From Roseibium litorale (GTDB lineage: Bacteria; Pseudomonadota; Alphaproteobacteria; Rhizobiales; Stappiaceae), in assembly GCF_014842915.1 (NCBI RefSeq), contig NZ_JACYXI010000001.1, positions 496,001 to 560,000 on the forward strand: 64,000 nt of DNA. Reading direction: 5' to 3'. Under the pieces are notes generated by a model. It did not search any database. It saw only the letters and a program-made list of their open reading frames with translations, and was not told the DNA's origin. Of this stretch, positions 36,000 to 44,990 are shown one piece after another. Numbering within the stretch: the stretch's first letter is position 1; each line of letters begins with the position of its first letter. The translations under genes were made by a program, and so were the position numbers.

Positions 36000-36105
36000 T
36001 CCGGACTGTAGACCCCCTTGCCGCTCGTTCGCTGACCCTCGTATACCTTGACAAGGAGTTGATCGTCCAGACGCCTCCCCGTCAGGCCCAACCGGAGTCC
36101 CATTT

Positions 36106-37122
36106 ATGATTATCGAGCATCCCTATCTTCTGTTCCTCGGCGATGTGCATGACGCCCTGGCCGCAAAAACAGCGACCGGCATTGTGGACTGGCGCAAGGA
36201 CTGGTGCAAAGGCCAGCTGCGTCTGCCCGGATGCGCCGCGGACACGGGACTGCCTGACATGAGCATTTCCGAAGCCGCCGCGGCAGGCGTGAAGACCATG
36301 GTGGTTGGCGCGGTGAACGCAGGCGGCCGCCTGCCCGAGCACTGGATCGCATCCGTTGTCGAAGCCCTGGATGCGGGGCTTGATGTTGCAACCGGCCTGC
36401 ATGTGCGCCTGGAAAGCATCCCGGCAATCAAGGAAGCCGCGCAGCGCAATGGCCGCAAGCTGTTCGACGTGCGCCACAGCACTCAGACCTTCGACACAGG
36501 CAAAGGCACCAAGCGGTCCGGCAAGCGCATTCTGGCCGTCGGCACGGATTGCTCCGTCGGCAAAAAATACACAGCGCTTGCCATGGACAAGGCAATGAAC
36601 GAGCGCGGCTACACCAGCTCCTTCTGCGCCACTGGCCAGACCGGTGTCTTCATTTCCGGCCGGGGCGCTGCGCTGGATGCGGTGGTCGCCGACTTCATTT
36701 CCGGTGCCGCCGAGTGGATTTCGCCAGAGACCGAAGACAATCACTGGCAGATCATCGAAGGTCAGGGGTCCCTGTTCCACCCGTCCTTCGCGGGCGTCAC
36801 CCTCGGCCTGCTGCACGGCTCCCAGCCGGACGGTTTCATCGTCTGCCATGAGCCGACCCGCAAGACCATGCGCGGTGTAAAGACCCCGCTGCCGACGATC
36901 CAGCAGGTCATTGACCTGACCATCCAGTGCGGTCAGCTGACCAACCCGGACATCCGCTGCATCGGCATTGCAATCAATACCTCGGCACTCGGAGAAGACG
37001 AAGCAAAGGCCTATCTGGCCGAAGTGTCCAAGGCCCATAATGGCCTGCCGGCAACCGACCCGGTCCGTTTCGGCATGGAAAACATCGTCGACCGGGTCGC
37101 AAGCGAGTTCGGTGCTCCATGA
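36106..37122 (+). CDS. dgcN: DgcN-like N-acyltransferase (DUF1611)
   Basis: The protein has 338 residues. The second half has a P-loop NTPase-like segment, ILAVGTDCSVGKKYTALAMDKAMNERG, then TGQTGVFISG and GQGSLFHPSF, all typical of DUF1611. DgcN is a D-glutamate N-acetyltransferase that works with DgcA. The gene overlaps dgcA by 4 nt, which strongly supports this name. D-amino acids from peptidoglycan or the environment would be the source. Confidence 0.85.
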   Translation: MIIEHPYLLFLGDVHDALAAKTATGIVDWRKDWCKGQLRLPGCAADTGLPDMSISEAAAAGVKTMVVGAVNAGGRLPEHWIASVVEALDAGLDVATGLHVRLESIPAIKEAAQRNGRKLFDVRHSTQTFDTGKGTKRSGKRILAVGTDCSVGKKYTALAMDKAMNERGYTSSFCATGQTGVFISGRGAALDAVVADFISGAAEWISPETEDNHWQIIEGQGSLFHPSFAGVTLGLLHGSQPDGFIVCHEPTRKTMRGVKTPLPTIQQVIDLTIQCGQLTNPDIRCIGIAINTSALGEDEAKAYLAEVSKAHNGLPATDPVRFGMENIVDRVASEFGAP

Positions 37123-38105
37123 CCCGGACACTTGCGATCGAAACGGAAGCGTTCGAGATCGCGGGAGGTGGCTTTGCCATCTCCCGTGGCCGGAGAACCC
37201 ACGCGCATGTTCTGCTCGTCACCCTGACCGACGGCTCCTTCGCGGGCCGCGGCGAGTGTGTGCCCTATGCCCGCTATGGTGAAAGCCTGGAAAGCGTGGA
37301 AGCGCAGATCCGGGCCGTCGCAGCAGACCTGGAAAAAGGCGCAAGCCGCGCTGACATCCAGACCCTGATTCCCGCCGGAGCCGCACGGAACGCAGTCGAC
37401 TGCGCGCTGTGGGATCTGGAGGCCAAAATGCTGGGCAAGAGCGCCTCGGAGCTGGCGGGGCTTCCAGCTCTCAAGCCCGTCACGACGGCCTACACATTGA
37501 GCGTGGATACGCCCGGAAAGATGGCGGAAGCAGCGGCAAAGGCTGCCGCGCGTCCGCTTCTGAAGGTGAAGCTGACCGGTGCGGGTGATGACGAGCGCAT
37601 TGCTGCGGTTCGCGAGCATGCGCCCTCCTCAACCCTGATCGTGGATGCCAACGAGGCCTGGGACGAGGCCTGCTTCGAAACCAACATGGCTGCTTGCCTG
37701 AAAGCAGGCGTTGCCCTGATCGAACAGCCTCTTCCTGCTGGCAAGGATGGGCTTCTGGCGGACATGGACCGGCCCGTCACGGTCTGCGCCGATGAAAGCC
37801 TTCACACCAGTGCCGACCTAAAAAGCCTTCGTGACCGTTACGATGCAGTCAACATCAAGCTCGACAAGGCTGGCGGCCTGACCGAAGCCTTGCTGATGGC
37901 CCGGGCAGCAAGAGATCTGGAGTTCAAGGTGATGATCGGCTGCATGCTGGGCACATCTCTCGCGATGGCCCCTGCCGTGCTGATTGCCCAGATGGCGGAC
38001 TTTGTTGACCTCGACGGCCCGCTGCTGCTGGCGCGTGACAGGCAGCCAGGACTCACATTCGAAGGCAGCAGCCTGTTCCCGCCGGAGCCCGCTCTCTGGG
38101 GCTGA
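37119..38105 (+). CDS. dgcA: Enolase-superfamily racemase DgcA
   Basis: The protein has 328 residues. The catalytic barrel has LLKVKL (lysine), IVDANEAW, IEQPLP, CADESLHT and NIKLDKAGGL, the metal ligands and general bases of dipeptide epimerase-like enolases. It would convert the N-acyl-D-glutamate made by DgcN to the L form. The ATG sits inside the dgcN stop. Confidence 0.87.
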   Translation: MTRTLAIETEAFEIAGGGFAISRGRRTHAHVLLVTLTDGSFAGRGECVPYARYGESLESVEAQIRAVAADLEKGASRADIQTLIPAGAARNAVDCALWDLEAKMLGKSASELAGLPALKPVTTAYTLSVDTPGKMAEAAAKAAARPLLKVKLTGAGDDERIAAVREHAPSSTLIVDANEAWDEACFETNMAACLKAGVALIEQPLPAGKDGLLADMDRPVTVCADESLHTSADLKSLRDRYDAVNIKLDKAGGLTEALLMARAARDLEFKVMIGCMLGTSLAMAPAVLIAQMADFVDLDGPLLLARDRQPGLTFEGSSLFPPEPALWG

Positions 38106-38122
38106 TATCCCGATTTCCAGGC

Positions 38123-38160
38123 AAGCCGCTTCAGCACCTTTCAGGTTTCCGGAGCGGCTT
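38123..38160. terminator. Terminator-like hairpin after dgcA
   Basis: AAGCCGCT (38123-38130) pairs with AGCGGCTT (38153-38160). The loop is long and the U tract weak. Confidence 0.4.
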
Positions 38161-38174
38161 GTTCCAAGCTCTGC

Positions 38175-38417
38175 TCAGGTCAGAATCATCTGCGCCGCGA
38201 CAAGGCCAATGACGGCCACAACAAGAGCCGTCATCCAAAACGAAGGTGCCCTCACAGGAGCGGATGACCCGCCTGATGTGGAGTTGAACAGCCGGACACC
38301 AGACCTTCGGCCGAGCGACCGGTTTGAGACACGGGCAAAGCGTCTCTTTAGATCGTCTGCCCGCTTTTCCGGATCGTAGCCGGGGGTTCTGCGGGCCGGT
38401 GACGGAGCCTTGACCAT
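38175..38417 (-). CDS. Small tail-anchored membrane protein
   Basis: The protein has 80 residues, starting at ATG 38417 after GGGGAGGAG. The basic N-terminal part (ARRTPGYDPEKRADDLKRRFARVSNRS) is followed by one C-terminal transmembrane helix (FWMTALVVAVIGLVAAQMIL). No family is recognised. Confidence 0.65.
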   Translation of the reverse strand: MVKAPSPARRTPGYDPEKRADDLKRRFARVSNRSLGRRSGVRLFNSTSGGSSAPVRAPSFWMTALVVAVIGLVAAQMILT

Positions 38418-38534
38418 ATGCTCCTCCCCTTTTCTCTTGGCAGGCCAAGCCTGAAAACATGCATCTGTCTGTAAAAAGACAGGTAGGAGCGGCATGAGCC
38501 ATGACCAAGAAAAAACAGGAAACCTGACAGATCT

Positions 38535-39710
38535 TTAATCTGCCGCCGCCTCAGCAATGGTCCGCTGCATCAAGGGGCGCAGAGCAATCAGTCCGGCAAG
38601 AGCGACACAGGACAAACCCGACATCAGCCAGAACGGATAGCCCGGGTTCCACTGGTACAGCGGACCGCATACGGCATATCCCACGGCCATCAGGATGCCA
38701 TTGGACGCGGCCAGAAAGCCCTGCCCCGTCGCCGCCCATTTTGGCGGAACAATCCGGGACAGGTAACCGACGCTGCCAAGATGCGCCATGCCGAACGTCA
38801 TCGTATGCAACAGCTGCAGCAACGCCATGGACCAGAAGTCTTGGGCAAACGGAAAGAGACCCCAGCGCAGAATACCCGCCCCAGCGCCCATCAGAAGCAG
38901 CGTCAACGGATAGGCAGTCAGCCCGAGCCGTCCGGCAAACAGGAACAGGCCGATTTCTGCCGCCACGCCTGTCGACCATAAGACGCCGATGAGAAATTCG
39001 GAAACATCATGGGCTTTCCAGAAAAGCGTCGAGAAGCCGTAGAATGCGGCGTGGCTGCCTTGCAAAAGACCAACCACCGCAAGAATGAGCCAGAAGGCCG
39101 GGCGCAGGAACAGGCGGGGCCTCTCGTCCGCAGTTCCCCCTTCCGCCCGCACGGAACTGACCTGCGGCGGCAGAGAAATCGCCACCAGACCGGTGGACAG
39201 GATCCCGATCATGACCGCAACCACAGCCGGAGTGCTGCTGTCCAGAAGGATCAACCAGCCACCGATCATGTTCGACACGACAAAGGCGGCAGATCCCCAA
39301 AGCCGCATCCGGCCATAATCGGCTCCATAGTTGCGGACGACATCCAGAGCATAGGCATCACTCAAGGGAACGACTGGCGACCAGAACACCAGAAGGCCGA
39401 CGACAGCAATCAGCGCGTTCCAAACACCGCCTGTCATCAGAAAGAAAACAAGAAAAGCAATGCTGGCGAGGGAATAAAGCAGGATGGACAGCCGGCGCCG
39501 GCCCGTATGATCTGACAATCCAGTCATAAGAGGATTGGCAATAATACGGGCTATTGTCCCGGCCCCAAGAATAAAACCGATTTCCTCTACGGGAATGCCC
39601 CGATCTTTTAACACCAGGGGAAAAAACGGCAGAAAGATGCCAAACCCAAGGAAATAGCTGGCGAACAGGCAGCCAACCCTGAGGCTGAGCCCTTTTCCAG
39701 AGGTCATCAT
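38535..39710 (-). CDS. MFS transporter, HcaT/phenylpropionate-type
   Basis: The protein has 391 residues and about 12 helices. Motifs MTGLSDHTGRRR between helices 2 and 3, SPVVPLSDAYALD and RMRLWGSAAFVVSN fit the MFS_1-like/HcaT family. Substrate unknown. It lies between the dgcNA-side small gene and the cheZ-like gene, divergent from the latter. Confidence 0.85.
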   Translation of the reverse strand: MMTSGKGLSLRVGCLFASYFLGFGIFLPFFPLVLKDRGIPVEEIGFILGAGTIARIIANPLMTGLSDHTGRRRLSILLYSLASIAFLVFFLMTGGVWNALIAVVGLLVFWSPVVPLSDAYALDVVRNYGADYGRMRLWGSAAFVVSNMIGGWLILLDSSTPAVVAVMIGILSTGLVAISLPPQVSSVRAEGGTADERPRLFLRPAFWLILAVVGLLQGSHAAFYGFSTLFWKAHDVSEFLIGVLWSTGVAAEIGLFLFAGRLGLTAYPLTLLLMGAGAGILRWGLFPFAQDFWSMALLQLLHTMTFGMAHLGSVGYLSRIVPPKWAATGQGFLAASNGILMAVGYAVCGPLYQWNPGYPFWLMSGLSCVALAGLIALRPLMQRTIAEAAAD

Positions 39711-39829
39711 TTTACTGTTCCGGACGTAGGCCTAAAGGGATGTTAACTCTTTTGCCCTTAGGCTGCATTGGAGTGTCGTACGAGTTACGGCAATTCATAA
39801 GAACAAGGCAAGCAGAGATAACCATTTCG

Positions 39830-40939
39830 ATGCAACCCACTGATGCACATGATGAACTGGCACCACTGGCCGATGCGGAGTATGTCACGCTCGAGCAGAC
39901 GCTTATGGAGTCGGATCGCGGCCGGCGTTTTCTGAGCGAGTTCCTGAAACGCAACAAGACGCCTGAGACTGTTCAGATTCTTGACGCCATCCAGCGGCTC
40001 GAAAAGACCATGACGCGTCAGCGCAAGGTCCCGGACCTTGACCGCATCCGGCTCGACATTGCCGACATGCACGAGGCGATCGAGCGCACCAAGAACGAAA
40101 TCGCGAACATCAAGGCTGAAGGCGGAGACACCAACCGCTTTACCGATGCTTCTCACGAGCTGGACGCGATCATCACCCAGACCGAAGGCGCAACCCAGAC
40201 CATTCTGGAGGCTGCCGAGCAGATTCAGGAACAGGCCTGGACCCTGCGGGAAAAGGGCGCGGACGAAGCCGTCTGCGACGAGATCGACGCCAAGGCGACC
40301 GAGATCTTCATGGCCTGCTCCTTCCAGGATCTGACCGGTCAGCGCACGAACAAGGTTGTTCAGGTGCTGCGGTATCTGGAAAGCCGGATCAACATGATGA
40401 TCAACATCTGGGGCATTGAGGACAAGGAAGCCGACGAAAGCGCCGGTCCGCTTGACACGCGCCCTGACGCGCACCTTCTGAACGGTCCTCAGAGAGAAGG
40501 CAAAGGCGTCAATCAGGAGAATGTTGACGAACTGCTGAACTCCACCTTCAGCGCTTCTGAAACAGTTGAGGCAGACGAGCCTCCTGCACAGAACACGCAT
40601 GAAGCAAGCGCCGATGACATCGATGCCATTATGGCCGGCACCGCGAGTGACGAGGAACTTGCGCAAGACGCAAGCGAAACACTGGACGCAGCCGCCATCG
40701 ATGACATGTTCTCCTCTCCCGCGACGCCAGTCGTATCTGAGGACGAGGACTTTGATGCGGAACTGCCGGGAGACGAGGATTCAGAAGTTCTGGATGAGGC
40801 CGCCATTGACCGGCTCTTTGAATCCGAAGCTTTCGAGACCGCTGCGGACGAGGCCTGGGAAAGCACTGAGGATCCTGACAACATGGAAGATCCCCTTGAG
40901 CAGCTCACCCCAGCTGAGCGTCAGGCTCTCTTCAACTGA
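39830..40939 (+). CDS. CheZ-family protein phosphatase with FliM-like tail
   Basis: The protein has 369 residues, with the start at ATG 39830; the frame is open from 39740. A long helical part (about 20-200) carries the CheZ active-site motif ACSFQDLTGQR, in which Asp167 and Gln171 form the D-x3-Q pair. The rest (about 205-369) is very acidic and contains short motifs VDELLN (232), DDIDAIMAG (262), AAIDDMF (288), AAIDRLF (324) and the terminal LTPAERQALFN. These resemble the CheY-binding peptide of FliM. CheZ removes phosphate from CheY. No other che genes are adjacent. Confidence 0.85.
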   Translation: MQPTDAHDELAPLADAEYVTLEQTLMESDRGRRFLSEFLKRNKTPETVQILDAIQRLEKTMTRQRKVPDLDRIRLDIADMHEAIERTKNEIANIKAEGGDTNRFTDASHELDAIITQTEGATQTILEAAEQIQEQAWTLREKGADEAVCDEIDAKATEIFMACSFQDLTGQRTNKVVQVLRYLESRINMMINIWGIEDKEADESAGPLDTRPDAHLLNGPQREGKGVNQENVDELLNSTFSASETVEADEPPAQNTHEASADDIDAIMAGTASDEELAQDASETLDAAAIDDMFSSPATPVVSEDEDFDAELPGDEDSEVLDEAAIDRLFESEAFETAADEAWESTEDPDNMEDPLEQLTPAERQALFN

Positions 40940-40975
40940 CTTTTTCCGTATTGGTTCCCACACTGTGAAATTCGG

Positions 40976-40999
40976 GAAAGCGCCTCCGGGCGCTTTCTG
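40976..40999 (+). terminator. Hairpin after the cheZ-like gene
   Basis: GAAAGCGCC (40976-40984) pairs perfectly with GGCGCTTTC (40989-40997). It has a 4-nt loop and no long U tract. Confidence 0.5.
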
Positions 41000-41050
41000 C
41001 GTTGTTGGGACCTATTTGCACCGGAACCGGAATCCAAAAACCTCCCGAAG

Positions 41051-41260
41051 GGTATCGGGAGGCGAGATTGCTGACAAACCTAAAGCTTCCGGATTTTATC
41101 TCCGCGCCGTCCCGGCCTTGAGCCGGGACCTGTCAAAAGAATCCATTTCTTTCGATTGAATAAATGGACGAGAGATCCCGGATCTCCGCTTCGCTGCGTC
41201 CGGGAAAGCGCGGTGGCGGGGTTTGTCAGCAGTCTGGCCTCACGAATGGTATCGGGAGGC
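41051..41260. repeat. MITE-like element with direct-repeat flanks
   Basis: GGTATCGGGAGGC occurs as a 13-bp direct repeat at 41051-41063 and 41248-41260. Between them, AGATTGCTGACAAACC (41065-41080) is the inverse of GGTTTGTCAGCAGTCT (41220-41235) with one mismatch. The interior carries a GTCCCGGC/GCCGGGAC hairpin and no ORF. It is a non-autonomous mobile-element candidate. The left flank keeps a full CCTCCCGA/TCGGGAGG hairpin (41041-41062). Confidence 0.7.
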
Positions 41261-41297
41261 TTTGTTGACTTGAGACGCCCGCTGAAGGCTACAGCTA

Positions 41298-42626
41298 TCA
41301 GACGGAGAGAACCTTAGAGAAGAACTCCCGCGCTTCCCTATCCAGACGGTGAGCCTGCTCCTTGAGATTTCCAGACATGGAAGCGATTTGCCCTGCAGAC
41401 CGTTCGGTCTCACTCACAGACTCACGAACGAGGACAATCTCTGAGACAAACCCTTCCGTATTGTTGGCCGCTGTCTGCACATTGTGCGAAATTTCCGTCG
41501 TGGCGGCCGTCTGCTCTTCGACCGCGCTGGCGATGCTGGTGGCGATCTCGGAGACCTTGCCGATGGTCTGCGTGATAAAGCTGATGTCTGCTGCTGCCTG
41601 ATTTGTCGCCTGCTGAATGCTTGCGATCTGATCGGTAATTTCCTCAGTCGCTCTGGTCGTCTGGCTCGCAAGCTCTTTCACTTCCGCAGCAACGACGGCA
41701 AACCCCTTGCCCATCTCACCGGCACGGGCTGCTTCGATCGTTGCATTCAGCGCCAGCAAGTTCGTCTGGGCTGCGATATCCGAGATCAGACTGATCACCG
41801 AGCCGACCATCTCGGCAGCGGCAGCGAGCTGCTGGACGCTTTGATTTGTCTTCGCAGCTCCATCAACAGCCTGCCGGGCAATAACGCTGGATTCCGATGC
41901 CTGACGCCCGATCTCTTCAATCGAGCTGGTCATTTCTTCCGTCGCCGCCGCGCTCGAAGACACGCTTGCCGCCGTGTCCTGGCATTGCGTATCCATGTTC
42001 TGCATCCTGCCGCTGATGGCAGCAGCGGCATTGCCAAGATTTCCGGACGTCGTTTCAAGAGCGTTCGACGCTTCTCCCACCGTCTCCAGAGCCGACTTCA
42101 TGACACCGTCGAATGTCTCAATCGCGGCCTTGATACCGGCTTCCCGGTTTTCAGCATCCAGGATCATCTTGTCGTGATAGGTGGAAATCGCCAGATCCAT
42201 ATCGATCATGATGAGCTTGTTCATCGACCTGAGAACATTTTCAGCCTTTGCAGGAGAAAACCGGTATTTCTTCAGGAAGTAGCTCGCAAGCCGGGTCTGA
42301 ACGAACGAATAGCCGCCAATATACCAGGTCGGATCGAGATCGATCCTGACGTGAGCAAGTCCAATCCGTTTCGCGCTTTCAAGATACTCTTGACCCAGAC
42401 CTGAGGTGAACAACCCGTCCCAGTGACGCGACTGGGCGGCGATCAGACGCTCCTCCTGATTGCCGATCAGCGCTGCAAGGTGGGGAACGGTGCGAACATG
42501 GGCGTAAAAATCCTTGAGAATTCCCGGAAGCTGCTCCTTGACGGCCTGCCAGCCACTCTTGGCAGTTGCCAAATCTTCCTGTGAAACACCAAAAAAGTGC
42601 TTTCTTGCTTCGATCTCGCTCGTCAT
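41298..42626 (-). CDS. Globin-coupled methyl-accepting chemotaxis protein (HemAT-like)
   Basis: The protein has 442 residues and no transmembrane helix, so it is cytosolic. Residues 1-175 are a globin-coupled sensor domain, with the probable haem ligand His92 in [18 protein letters not shown]. The C-terminal MCP signalling domain has the tip [34 protein letters not shown]. HemAT proteins sense oxygen and steer aerotaxis through CheA. It converges on the cheZ-like gene. Confidence 0.93.
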   Translation of the reverse strand: MTSEIEARKHFFGVSQEDLATAKSGWQAVKEQLPGILKDFYAHVRTVPHLAALIGNQEERLIAAQSRHWDGLFTSGLGQEYLESAKRIGLAHVRIDLDPTWYIGGYSFVQTRLASYFLKKYRFSPAKAENVLRSMNKLIMIDMDLAISTYHDKMILDAENREAGIKAAIETFDGVMKSALETVGEASNALETTSGNLGNAAAAISGRMQNMDTQCQDTAASVSSSAAATEEMTSSIEEIGRQASESSVIARQAVDGAAKTNQSVQQLAAAAEMVGSVISLISDIAAQTNLLALNATIEAARAGEMGKGFAVVAAEVKELASQTTRATEEITDQIASIQQATNQAAADISFITQTIGKVSEIATSIASAVEEQTAATTEISHNVQTAANNTEGFVSEIVLVRESVSETERSAGQIASMSGNLKEQAHRLDREAREFFSKVLSV

Positions 42627-42839
42627 CGAGAATACTCCCTGAATCCGGCAATCCGCTCCGCCGGAATAACGAGAACTACAATGAACGTGGTCAATTATTA
42701 TTTAATATAAGAAATAAATAAAAAATCCACATAGAGAAACTGATTGAAATAAGCAGTATCCCTATATTAGTTGTAAAAATAACGGATGCTCCAGCAGATT
42801 CAGATCCGCGGATTTGAGAGATTTAAACCGGCTTCACGT

Positions 42840-43811
42840 TCAGGAATACCGAAGAAGAGTTTCAAGATCTGCGTTTCCTCCGGTCAAAACAACGCAGATG
42901 ACCCTTCCCTCGCAACTTATTTTTCCGGAAAGCACAGCTGCCAGTCCAACAACCCCGCCTGGTTCCGTAACCAACTTCAATTCATTCAGTGCAAAGGCGA
43001 CAGCCGCAAGCGCTTCACGGTCAGAAACTTGAAGCCCCTCCCCTCCAAGATTTTTAAGGATTGGGAAGGTCAGGTCTCCCGGCGCCTTTGCCAGAAGCGC
43101 ATCGCAAACGGAACCCGAGGTTCTGGTGTTCTGCTCAATCGATCCGCTCCGAAGCGACCGGGCAAGATCGTCAAACCCTTCCGGTTCAACCGTGTGCATA
43201 AGGGCTCCCGGCAGATCAGATGCCAGAGCCACAGCAATACCGCTTGTCAGCCCGCCGCCGCTTGCTCCTGCCAGAACGGCATCCGGCAGAAGCTCCATGG
43301 CCTTGGCCTGTTCCGCGATCTCTGCCCCGATCGTGCCTTGCCCCGCGATAATCCCCCTGTCGTTGTAGGGATGGACAAAGGTCGCCCCCGATTCCGCACA
43401 GAGATCCGCTGCAATCGCCTCCCGGTCCTGGGTGTCCCGGTCGTAAGTGATGACCTGCGCACCATATTCACGCGTCCGGCGCAGCTTCATCTGCGGCGCA
43501 TCCGCCGGCATCACGATGGTCGCAGACATGCCCAGCAATCTCGCGGCCTCGGCGACGCCCTGAGCGTGATTGCCCGACGAGCAGGCCACGACGCCGTTGG
43601 GGCGGTCCGCATCAGGAATCTGACTCAGCCTGTTGTAGGCGCCACGGAACTTGAAAGACCCGGTCCGTTGCAGGTTCTCCGGCTTGATCAGCACGGTGCC
43701 GCCGGTCAGCGCATCAAGGACGGGAAAACGCAAAAGAGGCGTCACCACCGCTACTCCATGCAGACGGGCGCGCGCGTGCTCAATGTCCTGGTAGGTTATA
43801 GGCAATGTCAT
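42840..43811 (-). CDS. Threonine/serine dehydratase-like PLP enzyme
   Basis: The protein has 323 residues, starting at ATG 43811 (MTLPITYQD). The PLP-binding lysine is in GSFKFRGAYNRL, the phosphate loop is in GASGGGLTSG, and the asparagine is in SSGNHAQGVAEAA. It has no regulatory C-terminal domain, so it is like TdcB or a serine/threonine racemase-dehydratase. Which amino acid it acts on cannot be told. Confidence 0.88.
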   Translation of the reverse strand: MTLPITYQDIEHARARLHGVAVVTPLLRFPVLDALTGGTVLIKPENLQRTGSFKFRGAYNRLSQIPDADRPNGVVACSSGNHAQGVAEAARLLGMSATIVMPADAPQMKLRRTREYGAQVITYDRDTQDREAIAADLCAESGATFVHPYNDRGIIAGQGTIGAEIAEQAKAMELLPDAVLAGASGGGLTSGIAVALASDLPGALMHTVEPEGFDDLARSLRSGSIEQNTRTSGSVCDALLAKAPGDLTFPILKNLGGEGLQVSDREALAAVAFALNELKLVTEPGGVVGLAAVLSGKISCEGRVICVVLTGGNADLETLLRYS

Positions 43812-43958
43812 GGCCGGAAGTTCCTGGAGGCAGGGCAACCGGACGGACTGAACGGTCGCTGAGCCGTCAGTCTACAAAACCGCAGATGCGGAACAAGCCG
43901 CCTTCCTGTCCCCATGACATTTTTACGGCGGCCAGATCTCCGGCCGCCACGCTATTCC

Positions 43959-44990
43959 TCAGGCAGCATCCGCGGCGGCTCTGCCGCGGGCTTCCTCTGC
44001 GTTCTCCAGAAACTGGCGGGCACTTGCGGCCCAGGTGTAGTTCAACGCAACCCTGCGGCAATGCTCCCGCGGAATATCGAGCGCGGCAAGAGCCGCCTCC
44101 CGCAGATCCTCATGCAAAACCCCCGCACCCGTTTCGCCGATTACGTCCAGCGGGCCCATGACCGGATAGGCGGCAACCGGGACCCCGCAAGCGAGTGCCT
44201 CGAGCAGCACATTCCCGAAAGTGTCGGTCAAGGACGGGAACACAAAGACATCGGCAGAGGCATAATAGCGGGCCAGCTCTTCACCGACCTTGGCACCGGT
44301 GAACAAAACATCCGGATAGCTGCGCTTGAGGTTTTCAAGCTGAGGACCATCGCCGACAACCACCTTGCTCCCTGGCAGATCGAGCTCCAGAAACGCCTCG
44401 ATGTTCTTCTCCACCGCCACGCGGCCCACATTCATGAACACCGGACGCGGCAGGTCAGCGGGAAGGACAGACCCCTCATAGGGCTTGAAAATCCTCTCAT
44501 CGACCCCGCGCGACCAGCGCATAAGATTGGTGAAGCCACGGTCTCTCAGATCCGTCTCAAGGGTCTGTGTCGCCACCATGCAACCGTTCCCGGAGTTGTG
44601 AAACCGGCGCAGCCAGGAGTAGGACCACTTCAAGGGCACGGGCAGGCGGGCCGATACATACTCGGGAAACCGTGTGTGATAGCTCGTGGTGAAGGGCATC
44701 CCCATGCTGCGGGCAACGGAAGCTGCCATGAGCCCGAGAGGACCTTCGGTGGCAATGTGCAGGTGATCGCAGCCAAAGTCCTGGATTCTCCGTCTCACCA
44801 TGCCTTTGTGGGCCAGGGACAGACGGATTTCAGGATAGGTCGGGCACGGAAGCGTGCGGAAGGCCTGCGGCGTCAGGAACTCCACCCGAATGCCTATGGC
44901 CTCAAGTTCCGACGCCGTACGCTCCAGTGAGCGCACGACACCGTTTATTTGCGGATGCCAGGCATCCGTCACGATAAGGAGCGATGTCAT
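43959..44990 (-). CDS. Family 1/4 glycosyltransferase
   Basis: The protein has 343 residues, starting at ATG 44990. GT-B fold motifs are VTDAWHPQINGVVRSLERT at the N-terminus, GRVAVEKNIEAFLELD, and SLTDTFGNVLLEALACGVPVAAYPV, with the E-x7-E donor motif. These are typical of glycolipid-forming transferases. It overlaps the preceding metallophosphoesterase gene by 4 nt. Confidence 0.88.
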   Translation of the reverse strand: MTSLLIVTDAWHPQINGVVRSLERTASELEAIGIRVEFLTPQAFRTLPCPTYPEIRLSLAHKGMVRRRIQDFGCDHLHIATEGPLGLMAASVARSMGMPFTTSYHTRFPEYVSARLPVPLKWSYSWLRRFHNSGNGCMVATQTLETDLRDRGFTNLMRWSRGVDERIFKPYEGSVLPADLPRPVFMNVGRVAVEKNIEAFLELDLPGSKVVVGDGPQLENLKRSYPDVLFTGAKVGEELARYYASADVFVFPSLTDTFGNVLLEALACGVPVAAYPVMGPLDVIGETGAGVLHEDLREAALAALDIPREHCRRVALNYTWAASARQFLENAEEARGRAAADAA

